Shown here: positions 1-8,735 of the stretch, one piece after another
How positions within the stretch are numbered: the stretch's first letter is position 1
Layout: each line of letters starts with the position of its first letter
The notes under the pieces: generated by a model
The model's input: only the letters and a program-made list of their open reading frames with translations
Databases searched by the model: none
Told to the model about the DNA's origin: nothing
Translations under genes and position numbers: made by a program
Assembly: GCF_016107575.1 (NCBI RefSeq)
Contig: NZ_JABAST010000015.1
Coordinates: 1 to 64,000, forward strand
DNA: 64,000 bases
Direction: 5' to 3'
DNA from: Psychrobacter faecalis
GTDB lineage: Bacteria > Pseudomonadota > Gammaproteobacteria > Pseudomonadales > Moraxellaceae

Positions 1-114
1 GATTAGTGAGGTGCTCTTCTTTTTTCAATCACTTTCGAAGTTGAGAGTGGGGTAAGTATATGCTTGCTTATAACCACTTTGTCAGATGAGAACGCTTTCG
101 AACTTCCAAAGCAT

Positions 115-144
115 AAAAAAAACGACCCATTACGGATCGTTTTT
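115..144. terminator. Bidirectional-looking hairpin terminator
   Basis: An A-run leads into arms AAAACGA and TCGTTTT with a CC/GG extension, followed by a T-run. It lies just past the stop of the FadL-like gene on the minus strand, where a rho-independent terminator is expected. The A/T runs on both sides allow it to work in both directions. Bases 1-114 show no gene; CTTTCGAA occurs twice there without clear meaning. Confidence 0.75.
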
Positions 145-187
145 AATATGACTAAAATAATTTTAGTTAGAATAAAGACATAAATTC

Positions 188-1651
188 TTAGTTAAAGTTC
201 TGTTTAGCTTGATAAGATAGTTTTACGCCAAGAGCAAAACCGTCATTGTTTTCAAACTTACTGACGACTTGCTTGGTTGGGATTTGGCCATCTGCATCAC
301 CGAACCATAAATACTTACCGCCAGCAGATACTGCCCAGTTTTCAGTGATATCATATTTACCACCTAAACCAACGCTATAATAGCCTTCGATTGGACCGAG
401 TGAAGTAACAGGGTTGCCTGCGCCACTATCCCAACCAACGGTACCGCTTACCGCAAACTTCGGTGCTAGACGTTTTGCAAGGCCTAATTCTACTTGCCAT
501 TGATCCTTATCGTAACTAACTAAAGGCAAACCTATATCATCTTTAGTTAGGTTTTTACTTACGTCATTATAAACAGGCGGAACAATGGCAAAATCTCCCC
601 AGGGCACCCAACGTACTTTTGCTGTAGCTAAAGTTGTTGGATTAATACCAGTCTGAAAATCAAAGTTTACAGATTTTGGTGTGGTAATATCAATATCACC
701 ACCCTTTTTTATTCCTGCTACTGGATATTGTTCATATATAGGAAGGGTATGGTCAATTTCTGAACGATACGTCAATGCAGCTTTTAAAGCAATTTCAGGT
801 TTGCTGTAAGCAATACCTGCTAACCAACCAATATCCTTATCAGAGCTAATATGGGCAGTATAACCGTTCGCTAAACCATAAGCCAGTCCTCTAAGCTTGA
901 CATCGGCCTGTACTTGCTGCGCGACTGGACCACCATACACTTGGAATTCTTTGTTAGTACCAAATTTTGCGCCTAATATTGCTGTAAGACTCTCAGTGCG
1001 TACCTCGACATTCGTACCCTCGCCTTTACTGTCTAGCTCAGATTTGACAGCATTTAAGGGTGCGCCAAGTTGTTCAGCTTCAGTTTTATAGCCTGTCGCT
1101 TTCTCTTTTGCATCTTGTGCCAAAGCAGCCAATCTACCCGCTTCAACAAGGTTGCCCTGCTGCTGAGCTAAGCCTGCTTGCTGAGCAAAACCTTGTGCCT
1201 TGGTAGCTTCTTCTACTGCATTGTTACGAGCACTATTAAAGTCTGAGTTTAGATCATTAAAAGAAGTATATTTACCTTGTGTTAAATACTTCGTAGAATT
1301 ATCAACATTGCCTTGAGCTACGAAATCGTTATTACCAAGATAGTCAGCTGCAGCACCAAATGGTTCATCATATAAGATACCAATACTAAAGGTGTCATTG
1401 ATATCCGTTTTTACACCATAACGGAAAAAGTCATAATCTTCTGCGATGTCATCAATTTTATTACCTGAAGAGTCTTTACCACTAACATCAGCATCGATAT
1501 AGGTATAAACGGTTTCGGCATAGGTACCATCTTGCAAAAACGCGGTGATATCTTGACCTGAACGATCAAGACCTGCCGCACTAGCGATACTAGCTGCAGA
1601 AATAGCAGCCAAAGCTACCGTTAGAGTCTTTAGATTGAAATATGCGCCCAT
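188..1651 (-). CDS. OmpP1/FadL-family outer membrane transport protein
   Basis: Predicted outer-membrane beta-barrel of the FadL/OmpP1 family, which takes up long-chain fatty acids or other hydrophobic compounds. The 487-residue protein starts with a Sec signal peptide ending ASAAG, followed by the typical early region with AGLDRSGQ. The C-terminal half has alternating strands and ends in an aromatic-poor tail. The ATG at 1651 is chosen because GGAG lies about eight bases upstream; an in-frame start 21 bases earlier lacks such a site. Odd: an Ala/Gln/Glu-rich, probably helical insertion of about 60 residues (roughly residues 135-195) sits inside the barrel region and makes the protein longer than the usual 420-450. 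The substrate cannot be read from the sequence. The family call is fairly sure. Confidence 0.82.
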   Translation of the reverse strand: MGAYFNLKTLTVALAAISAASIASAAGLDRSGQDITAFLQDGTYAETVYTYIDADVSGKDSSGNKIDDIAEDYDFFRYGVKTDINDTFSIGILYDEPFGAAADYLGNNDFVAQGNVDNSTKYLTQGKYTSFNDLNSDFNSARNNAVEEATKAQGFAQQAGLAQQQGNLVEAGRLAALAQDAKEKATGYKTEAEQLGAPLNAVKSELDSKGEGTNVEVRTESLTAILGAKFGTNKEFQVYGGPVAQQVQADVKLRGLAYGLANGYTAHISSDKDIGWLAGIAYSKPEIALKAALTYRSEIDHTLPIYEQYPVAGIKKGGDIDITTPKSVNFDFQTGINPTTLATAKVRWVPWGDFAIVPPVYNDVSKNLTKDDIGLPLVSYDKDQWQVELGLAKRLAPKFAVSGTVGWDSGAGNPVTSLGPIEGYYSVGLGGKYDITENWAVSAGGKYLWFGDADGQIPTKQVVSKFENNDGFALGVKLSYQAKQNFN

Positions 1652-1885
1652 TATGTATCTCCAAACATCCACATTGTTTTACCGCTACACCGAACTTTGT
1701 TAGGTAGACAGTATCTAAGGTGAAGGATACTAATGTGTTTTTTACATGAAAACAACCGAAAAATACATTATTTCTGCAATATGACTGAATAGACGGCAAA
1801 CCGTATATTTATGCTAAAATTCGCATATAAACTTATAATAAATGCTGTGCAATTGTTTGTTATCCATAATTAAAAAAACTTATTA

Positions 1886-2167
1886 CTAATAATGCGGTGG
1901 TCTATCTGCCATGACATCAAAAGGCGCTACACCGCCCTCCCTATCTTGGTTTTGCACCTGCTTATAGATAAACTGTAGTTGGCGCTGCAAGGTTTGGATA
2001 TCTCTATCTTGGCGCGTAATAACCTCATCAAGCCTCTCGACAGTAACTTCAAGGTGAGAGAGGTTCATTTGCAACTCAATGACCTGTGCTTGTAAATCTG
2101 CTTGGCTATCTGACAACTGAGCTTGTTGATTAGACGCGTCTTTTTCAATCGAATTTGGTTGGTTCAT
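1886..2167 (-). CDS. slyX: SlyX family protein
   Basis: A 93-residue protein of the SlyX family, whose biochemical role is not established. A predicted coiled coil (residues about 25-75, heptads such as LEVTVERLDEVI) is followed by the family's C-terminal PPHY ending. The start is ATG 2167, preceded by GAG with seven-base spacing; a TTG eight codons upstream is in frame but less likely. It stands alone, divergent from tnpB and uup. The identification rests on the coiled coil, the length and the PPHY tail. Confidence 0.85.
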   Translation of the reverse strand: MNQPNSIEKDASNQQAQLSDSQADLQAQVIELQMNLSHLEVTVERLDEVITRQDRDIQTLQRQLQFIYKQVQNQDREGGVAPFDVMADRPPHY

Positions 2168-2286
2168 ATTTTTCTCAATAGTAGTTCTCAATAATAGATA
2201 GTATGGTTATTTTCTTTATTAAATCTCAGACCTAACCATTTAAAACAGACTTTATAAAATAGTGTTTATCAAAAAGCCCCGTAAAA

Positions 2287-2308
2287 CCACGTCACTTCTA
2301 GGGCGTGG
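2287..2308. repeat. Left-end subterminal hairpin of the tnpB element
   Basis: CCACG and CGTGG arms separated by 12 bases, just inside the presumed left end. IS200/IS605 elements use such imperfect hairpins for single-strand recognition by TnpA. The assignment follows from position and form. Confidence 0.55.
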
Positions 2309-2384
2309 ATATCAGGCGTCAACCGTTGTCACCTAAGATTGAACCCACCTTGTTAACCAAACCCATTGAGAACATAATCACTCT

Positions 2385-3464
2385 ATGAAAACGCTCAAAC
2401 TACGCATCAAAGACAAACACACCAATCAGCTAAACATCTTAGCAGGGTCGGTTAATTTTGTCTGGAATTACGTCAATGAGCTTAGTTTCAAACATCTCAA
2501 ACGCACGGGTAAATTCTTTACAGCTTACGATTTAGCAGCCTACACCAAAGGGGCTGGTGAATACCTAAATCTACACAGCCAGACCTTACAAGCTATTAGT
2601 GAGGTTCACGCTAAATCTCGCAAACAATTTAAAAAAGCCAAACTCAACTGGCGTACCAACAATCCTAAAGCCAAACGTAGAAACTTAGGTTGGATACCGT
2701 TTAAAAAGACCGCGATAAAATATCTAGCAACCCATCAATCAGGCAAGAAAAGCCTTAAATCCACCATTCAGCTAAGCCTCGCTAAGGGTAAAAATCTCAC
2801 TATTGACCTATGGGATGGCTATAACCTAGCCCTATACAACATCAACACCTGTGAGCTGGTGCAAGATGCTCGCGGCCACTGGTATGCCTGTATCACCGTT
2901 AAAGAATTTCCAAAAACAGCTTGTGGTAGTGGTCAAGTCGGTATTGATTTGGGCTGTAAAGATGCCGCAGTCAGTAGTGATGGCGATCAACTACAAACCA
3001 AAGTCACGCATCAATACGCTGAAAAACTGGCGATTGCTCAAAGGGCCAAGAATAAAAAGCGGGTCAAGGCGATTCATGCCAAGATTAAAAATACCCGAAA
3101 AGATTTAACCCATAAATTTACTAATAAACTGGTTAAAGCCAATAGCTTAATTGTCGTTGGTAAAATAAAATCAACATCATTCACTAAGGGCAAACTGGCC
3201 AAATCTGTCTATGACGCTGGTTGGTTTGAGATTAAGCGGCAACTGGATTACAAATGCAAGCATGCAGGTTGCCACTATATCGAAGTGAATGAAGCGTACA
3301 GCACCCAAACCTGCTCGTGTTGCGGCTCACGCCAAGACAGTCCGAAAGGTAGAGCGGGTCTTGGTATAAGAGTGTGGTTCTGTCGTTCTTGTAAAACGAC
3401 CCATCAACGGGACGTTAATGGAGCAAAAAACATACTCGCGGTCGGGCTTGGCCGTCTTGAGTAG
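2385..3464 (+). CDS. tnpB: TnpB, RNA-guided nuclease of IS605 family
   Basis: A 359-residue TnpB. The family are RNA-guided DNA nucleases that use an omegaRNA made from the 3' end of the element. Visible parts are the N-terminal OrfB helix-turn-helix region, RuvC-I GIDLGCKD (D near residue 188), a C-terminal zinc ribbon (CSCC near 310 and CRSC near 333) and RuvC-III RDVNGAKN. The usual RuvC-II glutamate position reads VVGKIKS, with glycine instead; a glutamate is present downstream in VNEAYSTQ, as in TnpB lineages with a rearranged catalytic site. So it may be active despite the missing canonical residue. No clear ribosome site precedes the ATG. The reading frame is intact and full length. 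Confidence 0.88.
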   Translation: MKTLKLRIKDKHTNQLNILAGSVNFVWNYVNELSFKHLKRTGKFFTAYDLAAYTKGAGEYLNLHSQTLQAISEVHAKSRKQFKKAKLNWRTNNPKAKRRNLGWIPFKKTAIKYLATHQSGKKSLKSTIQLSLAKGKNLTIDLWDGYNLALYNINTCELVQDARGHWYACITVKEFPKTACGSGQVGIDLGCKDAAVSSDGDQLQTKVTHQYAEKLAIAQRAKNKKRVKAIHAKIKNTRKDLTHKFTNKLVKANSLIVVGKIKSTSFTKGKLAKSVYDAGWFEIKRQLDYKCKHAGCHYIEVNEAYSTQTCSCCGSRQDSPKGRAGLGIRVWFCRSCKTTHQRDVNGAKNILAVGLGRLE

Positions 3465-3500
3465 GAATCCCCTTCGCTTTTAAGAAGGGGAGGAAGTCAA
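3440..3500 (+). ncRNA. Probable omegaRNA (reRNA) 3' scaffold of TnpB
   Basis: The 3' end of tnpB and the right-end hairpin (CCCCTTC/GAAGGGG) end in TCAA at 3500. In characterised TnpB systems this region forms the guide-RNA scaffold and the guide is the flanking sequence, here starting about 3501. The 5' limit is not visible. Inference from family architecture, not from an expression signal. Confidence 0.4.
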
Positions 3501-3600
3501 AAAGGCATTTACGCATACTACAGTTAGGTGGCAGCATGTTATACTGCTAGGAATTTTGCAACAACCCTTACCTCACTATTATATAAGCTTAAGATATTCT

Positions 3601-5550
3601 ATGGCATTGATACATTTAAAAGATATTCACTTGGCATTTGGCGTGGCTCCTATTCTCGATGGCATCGATTTTTCAATCAATGCAGGCGAGCGCGTTTGTT
3701 TGATTGGCCGTAATGGCGAAGGCAAATCTACTTTATTTAAACTGATAAATGGGTCATTGCAGCCTGACAGCGGCGAGATTATCAAAAATAGCAGCATGCG
3801 TGTTGCGATGTTAGAGCAAGACGTTCCTGAAACCAGCGGACGTATCTTAGACATCGTGATGGGCGGTAGCCGCCACACCGCCAATTTGCTGATTAACTAT
3901 AATAAGCAAGTCGATATGTGTGCCAATGGCGATATGGACGCTTGCGAGCATATGGCAACCTTGCAACACGATATCGATGCAGTACATGGCTGGGATTTAG
4001 AGCGTGATGCAACCCGTCTAATTACGACTATGGGACTTGATCCTGAAGCTGACCTGTCTTCATTGTCTGGCGGTCGTAAACGCCGTGTGCTACTTGCTCG
4101 TGCACTAGTCACTAAGCCTGATGTGCTATTACTCGATGAGCCAACCAACCATTTAGACGTTGAAAGCATCGAATGGTTGGAGCGCTTTTTACTCGACTGG
4201 CAAGGTCTGACGTTATTGTTCGTGACGCACGATAGAGCATTTGTCAATAAGCTCGCCACCCGTATCGTTGAGCTTGATCGTGGACAATTGACCAGCTATG
4301 ACGTGACCCAAGGCGCTAAAGGTTATGCGCGTTATCAAGAATTAAAAGAGCAGCAGCTACTCGCTGAAGAAAAGAACAACGCTAATTTTGATAAAAAATT
4401 GGCACAAGAAGAAGTTTGGATTCGCCAAGGTATCAAGGCTCGCCGTACCCGTAATGAAGGCCGTGTCCGCGAGCTAAAAGCCCTGCGTGAAGAGCGCAAA
4501 GGCCGCCGCGAGCAAGTCGGTAACGTCAATATCACTATGGGTGAAGGCGAGAAAAGCGGCAAGCTAGTTTGTAAAGTTAAGAACCTGCATCTAGAATATG
4601 ATGGCAACGTCTTGGTCGATAACTTTAGTACCATGATTATGCGCGGTGACAAAATTGGTATCGTCGGTCCCAACGGCGCGGGTAAAACCACGCTGATTAA
4701 AGCCCTGCTCGATATGTCTGATGATGAAGTCACCAAAACAGGCACAGTCGAGCTTGGCACCAATTTACAAATTGCCTTTTTCGATCAGCTGCGTGATCAG
4801 TTGGATTTAGAAGCCAGCGTGGCGCAAAACGTCTCAGAAGGTTCTGACTTCGTAGAAGTTGGCGGGCGCAAAACGCATATCATGAGCTATTTGCAAGATT
4901 TCTTATTTGCCCCAGAGCGTGCGCGTACGCCTGTTAAAGCCTTATCAGGTGGTGAGCGTAATCGCGTACTACTTGCCAAGCAATTATTAAAGCCTGCCAA
5001 TATTTTGGTACTCGATGAGCCAACCAATGACTTGGATATGGCCACCCTGGAGCTTTTAGAAGAATCGGTCGCCAGCTTCAACGGTACTATCTTGCTGATT
5101 AGCCATGACCGCTCATTTATGGACAACGTCGTTACCTCTACTTGGGTATTTGACACGGATGAAAATGGTAATGGCATCGTCAAAGAATATGTCGGTGGCT
5201 ATCAAGAATACTTGATACAAAAAAACCGTGAAGAAGAAGCGAAAGCTAAGAATGCTAAATCGTCTAACGATAATGCTGCTATTAGCAAAGCTAACAATAA
5301 AACTACGGTCACGGTAAAGTCTAATACCGCTGCCAAAAAGCTCAACTACAATGAACAGCGCGAACTCGATAATTTGCCAAAAGAAATTGCTGCGTTAGAA
5401 GCTGAGCAAACGGAGCTAGAAGAAAGGCTGGCTGACGGTTCATGGTTTACGAAAGATATGGAAGCCGCTACGGCTGCCAGTGAGCGTTTATTAGTCATCG
5501 AAGATGAGATGATGACTAAGCTTGAGCGCTGGCATACGCTTGAGAGTTAA
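3601..5550 (+). CDS. uup: ABC-F ATPase Uup
   Basis: Soluble ABC-F protein with two ATPase domains and no membrane segments. Uup binds branched DNA and ribosomes and limits precise transposon excision. Domain 1 has Walker A GRNGEGKST, signature LSGGRKRR and LLLDEPTNHLD. A linker rich in Arg/Lys/Glu follows. Domain 2 has GPNGAGKTT, LSGGERNR and LVLDEPTNDLD. The C-terminal 70 residues form the charged coiled coil typical of Uup, which separates it from other ABC-F members. Start 3601 (MALIHLKDI) fits the family N-terminus; an in-frame ATG 45 bases earlier would add an unrelated extension. At 649 residues it has the normal length. Upstream is the inserted tnpB element, which may have changed its promoter. 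Confidence 0.93.
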   Translation: MALIHLKDIHLAFGVAPILDGIDFSINAGERVCLIGRNGEGKSTLFKLINGSLQPDSGEIIKNSSMRVAMLEQDVPETSGRILDIVMGGSRHTANLLINYNKQVDMCANGDMDACEHMATLQHDIDAVHGWDLERDATRLITTMGLDPEADLSSLSGGRKRRVLLARALVTKPDVLLLDEPTNHLDVESIEWLERFLLDWQGLTLLFVTHDRAFVNKLATRIVELDRGQLTSYDVTQGAKGYARYQELKEQQLLAEEKNNANFDKKLAQEEVWIRQGIKARRTRNEGRVRELKALREERKGRREQVGNVNITMGEGEKSGKLVCKVKNLHLEYDGNVLVDNFSTMIMRGDKIGIVGPNGAGKTTLIKALLDMSDDEVTKTGTVELGTNLQIAFFDQLRDQLDLEASVAQNVSEGSDFVEVGGRKTHIMSYLQDFLFAPERARTPVKALSGGERNRVLLAKQLLKPANILVLDEPTNDLDMATLELLEESVASFNGTILLISHDRSFMDNVVTSTWVFDTDENGNGIVKEYVGGYQEYLIQKNREEEAKAKNAKSSNDNAAISKANNKTTVTVKSNTAAKKLNYNEQRELDNLPKEIAALEAEQTELEERLADGSWFTKDMEAATAASERLLVIEDEMMTKLERWHTLES

Positions 5551-5758
5551 TACTATGTATCGCCATTTATGACCTTATAACTTTTATATTAGGCATGCTT
5601 TATATTGGACATAGTTAAGGGTTATAAATAGCTTACGACCACTTACAACCGTGTAATGTGCGGAAAGTTAGTGAACATTGTCTTGATTTCAAGTATCATT
5701 CCCTATTGCTGAATACCCTTATTAATTATAAGGTCATTATTCATAATAGTCTTGTTGA

Positions 5759-5850
5759 TAAAAAAGCGTACTTTAAGGTAGGTTAAATATTGATAATTAA
5801 GCAGTTTTAGACTAATTATCTTGTTTAACACTGAAGTACGCTTTCTCAAG
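5759..5850. repeat. Large imperfect inverted repeat (possible MITE or structured RNA)
   Basis: The outer arms share AAGCGTACTT and AAGTACGCTT. Moving inward, GTTAAA/TTTAAC and GATAATT/AATTATC also pair, so almost the whole 90 bases can fold back on itself. No T-run follows, so it is not a plain terminator. The size and AT-rich interior suit a small non-autonomous repeat. Copy number in the genome is unknown from this window. Confidence 0.55.
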
Positions 5851-5977
5851 GCTGCTTTATTTTTAACACAATAATTTATTTTATGACCGAAATAGCTTAG
5901 AATAGCAACAATTAGCAAAATTAGGCACAGCTAACGTGGCTTGATAATTGTCATTTTTCTAAGCCACAAACCCAGTG

Positions 5978-5990
5978 TGGGATAATCCCA
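5978..5990. promoter_or_regulatory. Palindrome upstream of petA
   Basis: TGGGAT-A-ATCCCA lies about ten bases before the petA ribosome site and includes a GATAAT that resembles a -10 box. It could be an operator, a 5'-leader hairpin or part of the promoter. No regulator can be named. Confidence 0.35.
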
Positions 5991-6015
5991 TTTCATTCAC
6001 CTGGAGGAAGTATTA

Positions 6016-6600
6016 ATGAGCCATGCCGAAGGCGTTAACGTACAACGTCGTAGAGTTCTTATTGCCTCGACTGCCGTCATTGGTGCAGCTGGGGTAGCTG
6101 CTGTGGCGACACCTTTTGTCCGTTCTTGGACTCCGAGCGCAAAAGCCGAGGCTGCAGGTGCTGCAGTGACCCAAGATATTGGTTCTATCGAAGCAGGACA
6201 GATGATTGTCGTCAAATATCGGGGCAAACCTATCTTTGTGGTCAAGCGCACTGAAGAGATGCTGACCACCTTAGAATCAGTGAAGCCATTACTGTCAGAC
6301 CCTGATTCAGATGAGTCGCTACAACCAGAATATTGTAAAAACCCTGAGCGCTCTTTATCACCAGAAGTCTTGGTGGTAGAAGGCGTCTGTACACATTTAG
6401 GCTGCGCACCAAACTACCGTCCTGATGTGGGCGCAGCTGATTTAGGCGGTAATGACTGGTACGGTGGATTTTTCTGCCCATGTCATGGCTCTAAATACGA
6501 CTTATCGGGTCGTGTTTATAGTGGTGTCCCTGCACCGCTTAACTTACCAATCCCAGAGTACAGCATGGATGGTACTATCTTGACGATTGGGGAGGCTTAA
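6016..6600 (+). CDS. petA: Ubiquinol-cytochrome c reductase Rieske iron-sulfur subunit
   Basis: Rieske subunit of the cytochrome bc1 complex (complex III), moving electrons from ubiquinol to cytochrome c1 at the periplasmic face. The 194-residue protein has an N-terminal twin-arginine-like RRR followed by the membrane anchor (about residues 14-35). The two cluster-binding motifs are CTHLGC (C125, H127) and CPCHGS (C154, H157); C130 and C156 make the usual disulfide. GGAGG lies ten bases before the ATG. First gene of petABC; petB follows after one base. Confidence 0.97.
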   Translation: MSHAEGVNVQRRRVLIASTAVIGAAGVAAVATPFVRSWTPSAKAEAAGAAVTQDIGSIEAGQMIVVKYRGKPIFVVKRTEEMLTTLESVKPLLSDPDSDESLQPEYCKNPERSLSPEVLVVEGVCTHLGCAPNYRPDVGAADLGGNDWYGGFFCPCHGSKYDLSGRVYSGVPAPLNLPIPEYSMDGTILTIGEA

Positions 6601-6601
6601 T

Positions 6602-7828
6602 ATGAGCATGGGTAAAAAGTTAATGCATTGGGTAGACGCGCGCTTTCCTGCGACTGAAACCTATGAATATCATATGTCAAAGTACTATGCACCAAAGAAC
6701 TTTAACTTTTGGTACTTCTTTGGCGTGTTATCAATGGTGGTATTGGTCAACCAGCTAGTGACTGGTATTTGGCTAACAATGATGTACAACCCAAGTGCCG
6801 AAGGGGCATTTGCGTCTGTTGAATATATCATGCGTGATGTCAAAGGAGGCTGGCTCATCCGTTATATGCACTCGACGGGCGCATCTGCGTTCTTCGTCGT
6901 CGTATACCTGCATATGTTCCGCGCCTTGCTATATGGTTCATACCAAAAACCGCGTGAGCTTATTTGGCTTATCGGTATGGGTATTTACCTCGCATTGATG
7001 GCAGAAGGTTTCTTCGGTTACCTACTTCCTTGGGGCAACATGTCATTCTGGGGCGCTCAGGTTATTCTAAACTTACCTGCAGCTCTACCTGTCATTGGCG
7101 ATGGTCTTGCTGAATGGGTACGTGGTGACTATATCATCTCAGGTATCACCTTAAACCGCTTCTTTGCTTTGCACGTTGTTGCTATTCCACTTGTCCTTGT
7201 CGGCTTAGTGTTTATGCATTTAGTGGCGCTGCATCACGTTGGTTCGAACAATCCTGATGGCATTGATATTAAAAAGCTAAAAGATAAGAATGGCGTACCA
7301 TTAGACGGTATCGAATTCCATCCGTACTATACTGTGCATGACATGGTTGGTATTGTGGTCTTCTTTATCTGTTTCTTTGCAGTGGTATTCTTCTTCCCAG
7401 AAGGCGGCGGTTTCTTCCTTGAGCCACCAAACTTTGAAGCAGCAAACTCACTGAAAACACCTGCGCATATTGCACCAGTATGGTACTACACACCTTTTTA
7501 TGCCATCTTACGTGCGGTTCCTAATAAGCTTGGTGGTGTGATTGCAATGGGCGGTGCGATTGCCTTCCTATTCTTAATCCCATGGCTTGATAGATCGCCT
7601 GTACGCTCGATACGTTATAAAGGTATTTTGTCTAAGATTGCCCTTACTATCTTTGCTATCAGCTTTGTGGTATTAGGCTACTTGGGTGCGACACCTGCAA
7701 CGCCAACAGCGACAATTTTGGCACGTATCTTTACTATTCTGTATTTCTTGTTTTTCTTATTGATGCCGTTCTACACAGCTATTGAGAAGTGTAAACAGCC
7801 ACCAGAACGCGTTACCGGAGGTCACTAA
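6602..7828 (+). CDS. petB: Ubiquinol-cytochrome c reductase cytochrome b
   Basis: Membrane core of complex III with the two b hemes and the Qo and Qi quinone sites. A 408-residue, strongly hydrophobic protein with the paired histidines in HSTGASAFF...HMFRALLYG and FALHVVAIP...HLVALHHVG. The Qo-site tetrapeptide is PVWY instead of PEWY; I believe this variant is widespread in gamma- and betaproteobacteria, so it is not a defect. The start at 6602 is chosen because GGGGAGG precedes it and it follows the petA stop directly. The end overlaps petC by one base (TAATG), indicating translational coupling. Confidence 0.96.
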   Translation: MSMGKKLMHWVDARFPATETYEYHMSKYYAPKNFNFWYFFGVLSMVVLVNQLVTGIWLTMMYNPSAEGAFASVEYIMRDVKGGWLIRYMHSTGASAFFVVVYLHMFRALLYGSYQKPRELIWLIGMGIYLALMAEGFFGYLLPWGNMSFWGAQVILNLPAALPVIGDGLAEWVRGDYIISGITLNRFFALHVVAIPLVLVGLVFMHLVALHHVGSNNPDGIDIKKLKDKNGVPLDGIEFHPYYTVHDMVGIVVFFICFFAVVFFFPEGGGFFLEPPNFEAANSLKTPAHIAPVWYYTPFYAILRAVPNKLGGVIAMGGAIAFLFLIPWLDRSPVRSIRYKGILSKIALTIFAISFVVLGYLGATPATPTATILARIFTILYFLFFLLMPFYTAIEKCKQPPERVTGGH

Positions 7829-8541
7829 TGAGCACGCTAATTAAATCCCTAGCTGGTCTAGGCTTAGGCGCCGCGCTGACGTTGACTGCTGGCACTGCAA
7901 GCGCATCAGGTGGTGGATGTGGTACTTTTACCAATGCTGATGGTGTGGTTGAACACTTAGCTTGTAGTACAGCTCCTATTGATTTTACCAATAAGGGTTC
8001 GCTACAAAACGGCGCGAAAATCTTTATGAACTACTGCGCTGGATGTCACTCAGCAAAATATGTTCGTCATTCGCGCATTGCTAAAGACTTAGAGATACCG
8101 CCTGAGCTGGTTGAAAAGTATTTGATGGTCACCACCGATGAAATCGGTGACCATATCAATGCTGAAATCGACCCTGATGTTCAAGCATCATGGTTTGGCG
8201 CGGCACCTCCGGACTTGTCACTTGAAACAAGACTACGCGGTGATGACTGGGTTTATACTTACCTTCTATCGTTCTATGAAGATCCAAGCCGTCCTTGGGG
8301 CTCGAACAACTTAGTACTTGCAAACGCTGCTATGCCGCATGTGTTGCATAATATGCAAGAAACCTTGAGTGAAGAAGAGTTTGAATCTGAAGTTGGTGAC
8401 TTGGTTAACTTTATGGCGTGGATGGCAGAGCCAGTACGTCATGACCGCCAAGTAATCGGTTTCTTTGTGATTTTATTCTTATTAGTACTACTCATTCCAG
8501 TTTACTTATTGAATAAAGAATTCTGGAAAGACGTAAAATAA
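7828..8541 (+). CDS. petC: Ubiquinol-cytochrome c reductase cytochrome c1
   Basis: Heme-c subunit of complex III, anchored in the inner membrane and passing electrons to soluble cytochrome c. The 237-residue protein has a signal peptide ending ASASG, a covalent heme motif CAGCH (C70, C73, H74), and a C-terminal membrane anchor (FFVILFLLVLLIPVYLL). A methionine that could serve as sixth heme ligand lies in the AAMPHVL segment. CGGAGG precedes the start, which overlaps the petB stop. A strong terminator follows 30 bases after the stop. Confidence 0.96.
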   Translation: MSTLIKSLAGLGLGAALTLTAGTASASGGGCGTFTNADGVVEHLACSTAPIDFTNKGSLQNGAKIFMNYCAGCHSAKYVRHSRIAKDLEIPPELVEKYLMVTTDEIGDHINAEIDPDVQASWFGAAPPDLSLETRLRGDDWVYTYLLSFYEDPSRPWGSNNLVLANAAMPHVLHNMQETLSEEEFESEVGDLVNFMAWMAEPVRHDRQVIGFFVILFLLVLLIPVYLLNKEFWKDVK

Positions 8542-8572
8542 TAAAGCAATAAAGATCCAAAGTTAATCTAAA

Positions 8573-8602
8573 AAATAAGCACTACTTCGGTAGTGCTTTT
8601 TT
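8573..8602 (+). terminator. Terminator of petABC
   Basis: AGCACTAC-TTCG-GTAGTGCT followed by six T residues: an ideal rho-independent terminator with a stable UUCG tetraloop, just after petC. Confidence 0.93.
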
Positions 8603-8735
8603 ATGTCTAATTAGACCATTAATTATAAAATCTTCTATTAAGAAATCGCCTTATATGCAATGTTTACGTACGCTACCTTGATAAACGCAGCGACATTGTT
8701 TACGATAATAGGCTTTATTAATACATTAGGCTTCC

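Larger units (their letters stand above)
2270..3500 (+). mobile_element. Solitary IS200/IS605-type (IS1341-like) element carrying tnpB only
   Basis: The element carries tnpB with no tnpA transposase nearby. The left side has a CCACG...CGTGG hairpin (2287-2308), preceded by TTTAT at 2265-2269, which could be the target-adjacent motif. The right side has a CCCCTTC...GAAGGGG hairpin (3469-3490) and then TCAA at 3497-3500, a typical IS605-family right cleavage tetranucleotide. Boundaries are inferred from these features and may be off by a few bases. It sits in the spacer between divergent slyX and uup. With no tnpA in the window it could move only if a transposase were supplied elsewhere. Confidence 0.7.
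5551..6015. other. Intergenic region between uup and petA with palindromes
   Basis: No convincing gene. The stretch holds a large imperfect palindrome (5759-5850) and, near petA, a short palindrome TGGGATAATCCCA (5978-5990). A weak 71-codon reading frame on the minus strand overlaps the palindrome; it has no recognisable domain and I do not call it. The petABC promoter should lie in the last 150 bases. Confidence 0.6.

Noticed and set aside
897-1091. Plus-strand reading frame inside the FadL-like gene
   Set aside because: Fully antisense to a well-supported gene, Ser/Pro/Cys-rich and without family features; same reasoning applies to other antisense frames within uup, metG, mgtE and hsdR.
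5703-5918. 71-codon minus-strand reading frame between uup and petA
   Set aside because: It overlaps the large palindrome, is AT-rich, has no recognisable domain and no good ribosome site; more likely chance.
6602-7828. PVWY instead of PEWY in cytochrome b as a defect
   Set aside because: I recall this variant as common in gamma- and betaproteobacteria and the rest of the protein is complete.
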